Under the pieces are notes generated by a model. The model had not been told where the DNA came from, ran no database searches, and saw nothing but the letters and a program-made list of their open reading frames with translations. Position numbers and translations under genes: made by a program. Shown here in pieces: positions 57,651-64,000 of a DNA stretch of 64,000 bases (positions are counted from its first letter, which is position 1; each line of letters starts with the position of its first letter). Source of the stretch: Fasciolopsis buskii (Eukaryota > Platyhelminthes > Trematoda > Plagiorchiida > Fasciolidae); NCBI GenBank assembly GCA_008360955.1, contig LUCM01003976.1, forward strand, positions 191,066 to 255,065, in the 5' to 3' direction.

Positions 57651-57884
57651 ACCACCGGAGCTCAATTTCTTTCTCGGCTTTCTTCTCTTGTGGATCCCAC
57701 CATTCTAGGCAAGGATCTGCAGTCCATTGGCTTCGGAGGTAGTATACATCCTGCACTCTCCAGTAGTCAGCAGGAAGGGAAACATCTTTTGTTGGACATG
57801 TTGCCCCTGAAAATTATTGTGACAGTTTGTCCGCTCATTGGTTCTCCGAAATTTGTGACATTCAGACTATGTTTACTTGCCTAG

Positions 57885-59215
57885 GTGCAGTAGCGTGATT
57901 CTTAATTTGGAAATTCTGGTTATAGAGTCTGGGCTTCATGCCCTGGTCAAGGGCAATTCATGTAGGCCGCGCTCCCGTCGTTCGAGTGGGTTAGCTGCTT
58001 TCAGTTGAAATTTCAGATAAGGGACACCATTCACTAAAATTAAGTAACTAAATTTTTAAGTGAATTATATGTATGGCTGGACTTTATTCACCACGAAAAG
58101 TGCGAGAATCTGTTTCGTTTTGACCACCAAGTAGGGCGCAATCGTCAGAGGAGTGTTCACATAGTTCTCCAGTGAAATGGCAGATCGCTTATTTTCCATT
58201 TAATTTGATTCAGTAAACAAAGTTAAACTAGCCTCATAGATGCCTCGATGAATGTCCGCTGATCACCGTTCATTCTGCTGGGTCATATTTTTATTACGGT
58301 TTGGAGCTCTCAGAGTTAAATGTTCACTATCCGATCAATCTCTGCATTTCTTCTCAACTGTTTTTTGTTCCAAACAATGCTTCCGTTACATTTTAATACT
58401 CTATAAGCTGAATGCATGTAGTTCACTTGCCGCGATTCGGGCAACTGAATCGAACAATTTATGATACAACTCACTGTTTTACTTGCTAACCCGAATCCGA
58501 TTAGTGTAGTCTTAAAATCTCAAAAATATTTCCAATTTAGTTTCCGTTTGTCTGTAACACTAGAAGCCCAAATAAGGATAAAGCGAGATATTTTTGTTTT
58601 CTCTTTGGGTTAAGCAATGCCATTTCAGTGAGATCCCGTCTTGTCAACGATACATTGCGTAATCTGATGAGTGAATGTTGTATTTTCAGATCCTTGTGCT
58701 TTATTGGTAACTTTAAGAGACCTTTAAACTATACAGGTTATTGCGACTGACTAACAGAATGTAGTTCTGATTACACACCAGAAATCTCCTTTTGTGGTGC
58801 GAGACCAGTGGATCGGTAGGAAAGCATTTATCCTAGATTTCTAGTACTTACCCTTTCTCCTAGCCGAATGAAAGAGGAAGAAACCCGGCACCCTCGGTTA
58901 CTCCTACCATTCCTCATTGATAGTCTCTGGTTTTGGACGTGATACTTTGACCGGATTTTGTTTGCGTTGCGTTGCGTTGCGTTACGACCTATCTGCCAGT
59001 TTGTTCGCTTTTCGCTTAAAAAATCAATTTGTACCACCGTGAAAGCCAACTATATCCCATCTGCGCGGGTTTGTCTATGTGAGTGACTTACTATGCATTC
59101 AGTTGGTAATACTACTGAATAAGGTAGGTTTGCAGACAATGCAAACATTGGTTCATGACCAAGGGTTATGTGATTTCTAGTGGACGGACAAAATTCGGAC
59201 GTATCTCATTTAAAG
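57885..59215. other. No gene recognised; pentanucleotide repeat at 58964-58984
   Basis: AT-rich sequence with four consecutive GCGTT units. A 73-codon minus frame overlaps this repeat and is probably fortuitous. Confidence 0.45.
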
Positions 59216-59374
59216 TTATTCAACTTCCATTTTGTCTGTGCGTTCTTCCACTCGCCGAACAATCCACTGTTGGATCCGCTTAACGCATCCTAGGCACAAT
59301 CCGCATCGATCAACAGTGTCACTACATTCGGTAATATATCTCTGGGCCCATGTGCCCACGCACATACTAATGAG

Positions 59375-59448
59375 TGCACACACACACGCACACACACGTA
59401 CACAGGTGTGCAAATTCCAGGCGATTCTGCACACACACACACACATAC
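59375..59448. repeat. (CA)n microsatellites
   Basis: Two CA tracts (59375-59400 and about 59429-59447) are separated by GGTGTGCAAATTCCAGGCGA. They account for the overlapping open frames of about 100-166 codons on both strands between 59216 and 59908. Confidence 0.9.
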
Positions 59449-60855
59449 GAGAACGACTGTGAGCGCGAAGTTGGATTTCTTGTACACGTCGCGGCGTCCA
59501 CAACGTGGCCGAGTTGTTGGACAGCAACTATGCCTCGGCGGCGTGTATGGATTTTTTCCCCGTCATTCTCTCGCTCGGCCGCTAGTTTTTCCTTTCTCCC
59601 TTTCGGCATGTGCTTGTCTACAGGCTCGTTCGATACATTCAGACCGCTGTTGCTGTCTGAAACCGGTTCCATTCGTGGGGTTTTATCGCAGACCACGTTC
59701 AATACCGAGTAAAGACGCATCGAAAGTCGCGCGCCCTGTCCCTCTCGTATTCTTCAAATTGGTCACAAACCGGCTTTTGATGGGTCAATTTGACCGTCTA
59801 CGTATTTGTGTTTGGACTGTTCAAGTTAGACAATCTTTCGCTGGTGTATCTGTAACTTTGGCAACCACATGCATTTCACTTAGTTACTATAATACAATCT
59901 TCCATTAAATCTGAATTTGGCTGTAATCAGAATTTCTTAACTCGGTAGGAAAGACACCGCGTCAAGCGTATACTTGTCTGTCTACTGGAAGTTCATGATT
60001 AATATGGGAATATTATACACAATGCATCATCATTCCGGTAGCAAATCTGTTGCACTTGAAATAAATTATCAAGGGTTGAAAGCTAGTTTTGTTTAAAAAC
60101 AGAGGAACGGAAAACTATATGGAAATTTGCCAGTCCAACACGAGCTAACTGCCATTGTCCTGCAGCTTTCAGTGTACGAAAATGATGACACTTCATGCCG
60201 ATATTTTTTCGCAAAGTTGCTTTCAAAACCCAAAGCCGAATGTGATTGCGCATGGACCTAGTTTTGAAGAACAACCCCTTCGTCGAGAAAGTCTGTTGCT
60301 TCAGTTGTAACGGCCTAGGGGCTCTTACCCCAGAAACCAGGGAAGTATTATAAATTTTTTAGCAGTGCATGTGATCTGTAACGAAAACTATAGCCTCAAA
60401 AGTTTCTGGGGCCATGGTGTGAACAGGTTATGGGAGTATCACACGATGAAATGTGACACCTATGCATTACAATGTGAATCACTTTTGGAACCTCAAAAAT
60501 AGTAAGTCGGAAAGGGACTCTCGCGCCGGATTAAAGAGAGTCAGAAAGGTGATCGATACTCAGCAACTGTTGTTCGTTAATAAAACAACTGTCAGAAGTT
60601 ACAATGAGGGAATAAAAAGGGTCAAATGAGGAACCAATAGTCCACGAACAACAAAACATTCGTATCAAAATGGGAAACAATTATCATTCGAATTGTAGAC
60701 ATTATACTTAGCTACATTTTTGTTCCTTTAATGATTAATGTAAAGGCAACTGAACTCAACGGTGCTCAAAAAAGCCAGAAGCGAAGGGGCTAATATCTTC
60801 CAAAACTGCAGCACATAAGCTGACATCAAAACAGAGAATAAGGAAGAAAGATCTT

Positions 60856-60883
60856 TATATATATATATATATATATATATATC
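60856..60883. repeat. (TA)n microsatellite
   Basis: About 14 TA units. The surrounding 59910-61080 holds no recognisable gene. Confidence 0.9.
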
Positions 60884-61084
60884 ACAATATGGAGAAGAAT
60901 GCAGTGTTAATTGTTTTCCCGAACGAGGGAAAATCGGTTGGCGATCGCCACAGCAGCATTGGCACCTCGCAACACCTCAGATTTATGTCAACAGCACCCA
61001 ATGGTTAATTCTATCAAAATATCGTCTAAGTGCTTTAGTCGGAAGTTGCGCTGCAAGATTTGTTCTAGATTTTTCTATTCCATA

Positions 61085-61350
61085 CTTGGAGCATGAGTGT
61101 AGTGGAAGGGGTATGCCCCATATGCAGTAGTGTCCACCCCTCAAAGGGAGAGACCGGCAACCATGGCCCTGAAACCGGGAGTGCCGCAGAACCACTTAAG
61201 ATCTTACTAGGTCCGAGTAGTGACGCGACGGGCGACAGTGGGTTGCCGCTTACTAGCAAAGTGACGGTCGGATCCAGGGCTTGAATCTTTGAACGCTTTG
61301 GTGACAGATGCAGTCCAATTGACCACCTCGGTTAGGATGTTGTGATCATC
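61085..61350 (-). repeat. tRNA-derived SINE
   Basis: On the minus strand the head at about 61345-61270 has A-box-like TGGTCAATTGGACTGC and B-box-like GATTCAAGCCC. The body follows with the family strings (on plus GGCAACCATGGCCCTGAAAC, GCCGCAGAACCACTTAAG, GCGACGGGCGACAGTGGGTT). Confidence 0.65.
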
Positions 61351-64000
61351 CCCCTGGGATTCAATCGGAAGTTCTTCATCGAGTTCGTCATCTCCGTTAG
61401 AGCAACGCGAAATCACACCACACACCTCAGTTTCGCCAACGTTTTCACGGTACTAAAATAAATACTGCTCTGGGCGGTCTTTATTCGTCTCTTCCTTGTG
61501 TGATTTTCTGGACGCCCGTCAGACGATCATAGATATCAGAAGTCTAGTGGTTTAAGTCCATTCATCCTTCTCGTCTCCCTCCTACATTGTTTGGGAGAAT
61601 CGTGCCTACGTCGATCAATGAAGCGCGGTGCAAATAACAAAAGTATGTTTTCCAGGTGGAGATACTGAGCTGACAATAATAATTAGCACGATACTTCCCT
61701 CTCCTGTAGCGCGTGTTCCCCAGAAAGAGTCAACCTCTTGAATGATCAAATTGTCCGGATCCTAAATCCTGTCTCTTTCAGAAGGTCGAACACCTTTTAT
61801 AACGGATAAAACGGGTTTCGTGGCTGGTACCTCGGATGAGCCGGTTATACAAACGATTGGAATATGTGGTCACTCAGCAATAATGCACACGGAGCAGCTT
61901 GAACGGAATTCTATTTCCATTCTAGTGCAGCATTCATGATTTAAAATGCATGTGGCAGCTGATAATACGCCCAAGTATAATCCTCATCGGACGGGAGCAG
62001 GTTTTCTGCATGCGTTTGGGCGTCCATCCTTCGTACTGGTGAGACGTTAATATCTTTCCTTTGTACCGAGAATAATAATCACACTGTCAAGTGATAACAC
62101 TTAGAACAAGTAAATCGGCTGTTATGGATAGTACTGAAAAACTCATCAACCAAGGTGGACATATATCGAAATCGAGATTCCCCATTTAAGGGTAGATTTT
62201 ACAAGCAAACAGCTTTCGTAATGCAAAACATGCAGTCCGAAAGTTAAAACATTCGTCTGTATTTACAGTTTGTCAAAATGAAAGAGAACAAAATGAAAAA
62301 TAAAAAAAATAATTATTCTCGCATTAAAGAAATGTTGTGTAGAACAGCAAAACTGCGATATCCCGAGAACAGTGAGCACAATATGTGAGGCACTTCGCAA
62401 TCGCTGCTATTGGTTTGTTCATGATGTGACACCGGCTACAATGCCACCTGTCCTAAATAGCTGAAAGATGCAAATGAATTGTACCAACCTACCTGCAATC
62501 AGTTTACGGGTCAGCATTCTACACCAGTACACTGGTCACAATTCCCCACTAGGTTGATTAGCTTTGCGGTGGGAATTTTTGTGGAACAAGAAAGAAAGTA
62601 ATCATTTTGGAGTTTTATCAGTTTAGCATGACCAGCCATGTTTTCATCTCAGTTCTTTCCCCCAATTTGGAACATTAGGGTTAAAAACTGAAGGCAGTGA
62701 CTTACGATTTCTATGAAATAGGGCATTGTAATAATAGTATTCATGATCACAGTGATTATAAGCATCCAAAATTCCGTTAGATATTGATCGCATTATGCAT
62801 GGTAGTGATGCATGGAGGAAATACCGAAGATTCGTAATCAGTAAAACAAGGACAAGAGTACGCAAACGGAAATAGCTCTGATGGTCCGTAATCAAATCAA
62901 CACGTGCAGGATTGTACTTCCCACAAATTCTGGATCCACGGATGCAGAAGAACACAACACAGATGCATAAACAGAGTTTGGGATTTTTCAATGCATGGAA
63001 TATTTGCATGTCATTGGTGGAAAAAATAAAACTGTTCATTTAGTCATCACTGCATAAATATACATCCCTTGGACGAGGCAAAACAGGCTAGTCTTTGACC
63101 AATCCCATAAGATTTTCTCCCGGAATTTAGCTCCACGTCAGTGTCGTCTAATATCAGCTTGCAGCCTGTTGAGAGAAAAATTCTGTATTAGGGAGGTAGA
63201 GGCGGGGAGAATCGCGCCGTGAAATGAATTTTCCGCTTGTGTTCGGAATACTGGGATGGCATTTTGATTATGCGAGATTGTCATCCGTTAATCGAACTTG
63301 GATCATTATGTAATCAGTGAGTTTAAAATGTAGTCAAAATTCAGTTTGTGATCCCGTCAATGAAGAAATCATTCTCTTTTCCAACAAACAATAAGTTGCT
63401 TTTATTGCTCGCTGAAATGATGCGATCAGTAGATCGAAATTCACAACGCATGCAAACTGGAGATTCACACGTTTTCAGCTTCATGCTTCGGATTGTCACA
63501 CAACTGAGGGAAATTGCGATTCAGAAACCGGAAGTTCGTGAGAGACACGATTTTTGTTATAGGATTGGTTGCCAAAGCAATCGTGCGAAGATGAGTGTGA
63601 AGGCAATATCGGTTTGAATGGTGGGATGCATGAGATTGAACTTCTAAATCCTGGTCAACGCATACACGCCGACGTGCGACTAGAGTAGGGAATTTCGAAT
63701 GAAATATTTTGTCTCAAATAAGTGACAGCTTGGCAAACAGTTCATGTACACAATATTAGTTGTTTCGATGAATTGAAAACCATAGCTTTCTAAACTGTAC
63801 AACAAACCTGAATCAAGTTCAAAGGTGCAAATATGACATGAATGTGGCTTTTTCCGCCTACTATACGTGACGGGCGGAGTTTCGTCGTTGCTAAGCTGCT
63901 TCAAAAGCTGTGTCCTGGCGAATACGTGATCCGATTTTAGGACTCTAAGGCATAAGAAAATAAAACTCTTATCTCGTTCAGTTTTCGCCTGTTTAGCATG
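61351..64000. other. No confirmed gene
   Basis: AT-rich, with open frames of 131 codons (63039-62644, minus) and 89 codons (63348-63617, plus) that match no family I know. A minus-strand stretch starting after TATTTATTTTAG at 61452 is open and acidic (SNGDDELDEELPIE) until it meets the SINE head. It could be an exon end but has no good donor. Confidence 0.4.

Noticed and set aside
57456..57884. 142-codon plus-strand frame
   Set aside because: It contains repeat copy 3, and I could not show that the same frame is conserved in the other copies.
59216..59908. Several open frames of 100-166 codons on both strands
   Set aside because: They run through (CA)n tracts, which are free of stops in most frames and give TH/CV runs. 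No conserved domain or splice context is visible.
62644..63039. 131-codon minus-strand frame
   Set aside because: AT-rich and Cys/Tyr-rich, with no family resemblance and no matching splice signals; length alone is not enough.
1..64000. CRISPR arrays, prokaryotic operons or phage genes
   Set aside because: No regular spacer repeats, Shine-Dalgarno-led gene strings or phage modules. Introns and animal retroelements show a eukaryotic nuclear origin.

Overview
The window reads as nuclear DNA of a flatworm, most likely a trematode of the liver-fluke type (Opisthorchis/Clonorchis group). The reasons are spliced animal genes with very short introns (41 and 45 nt) beside multi-kilobase introns, and dense decayed RTE-like and CR1/Jockey-like non-LTR elements with a Gypsy element of the CsRn1 type. 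The genus is inferred from familiarity with such element families, not proven here. There are no operons, phage or CRISPR features.

Three host genes can be supported. (1) The 3' end of a mitochondrial-type seryl-tRNA synthetase gene lies on the + strand at 6524-10330 (five exons; the 5' exons were not found). (2) Converging on it from the - strand, 17741-11264, is a five-exon gene for a TPR co-chaperone with a degenerate FKBP-like domain and an acidic tail (397 codons as modelled). (3) ZNHIT1, the zinc-finger HIT subunit of the SRCAP/SWR1 complex, lies complete on the + strand at 41051-41560 (two exons, 154 residues). ZNHIT1 and the FKBP-TPR gene each appear to use a GC-AG intron.

Almost everything else is repeat wreckage. 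Degraded non-LTR elements carry endonuclease (EN), reverse transcriptase (RT) or C-terminal pieces at about 0.4-1.5 (-), 3.1-4.8 (-), 8.9-9.35 (+), 12.0-13.7 (-), 18.7-19.3 (+), 19.3-20.0 (-), 21.0-22.6 (-), 24.2-25.0 (-), 25.4-26.1 (+), 26.1-29.2 (+), 30.3-30.6 (-), 31.9-32.0 (+), 37.8-39.5 (+), 41.8-42.1 (-), 44.3-45.1 (+), 50.2-50.6 (-), 51.2-51.6 (-), 52.9-54.0 (-) and 54.8-55.7 kb (+). A Gypsy element without gag lies on the - strand at 33.8-36.4 kb, with related LTR/gag debris at 32.5-33.1 kb. A tRNA-derived SINE family occurs four times, always on the - strand. The last 8 kb (56-64 kb) is AT-rich, with microsatellites and no recognisable gene.

The most consequential observation concerns the assembly. 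Four single N bases (19319, 25433, 30645, 42720) mark contig joins, and sequence abutting the joins is duplicated elsewhere in the window: 287 bp apparently identical, 558 bp about 98% identical, and 76 bp. Together with the two ends of one RTE element at separate joins, this suggests that pieces 19320-25432 and 25434-30644 are swapped. I found no convincing new molecular system. The points worth following are the GC-AG introns, the FKBP-like co-chaperone, a long foldback at 26.9-27.2 kb, and a pair of 148-bp direct repeats around the Gypsy remnant.
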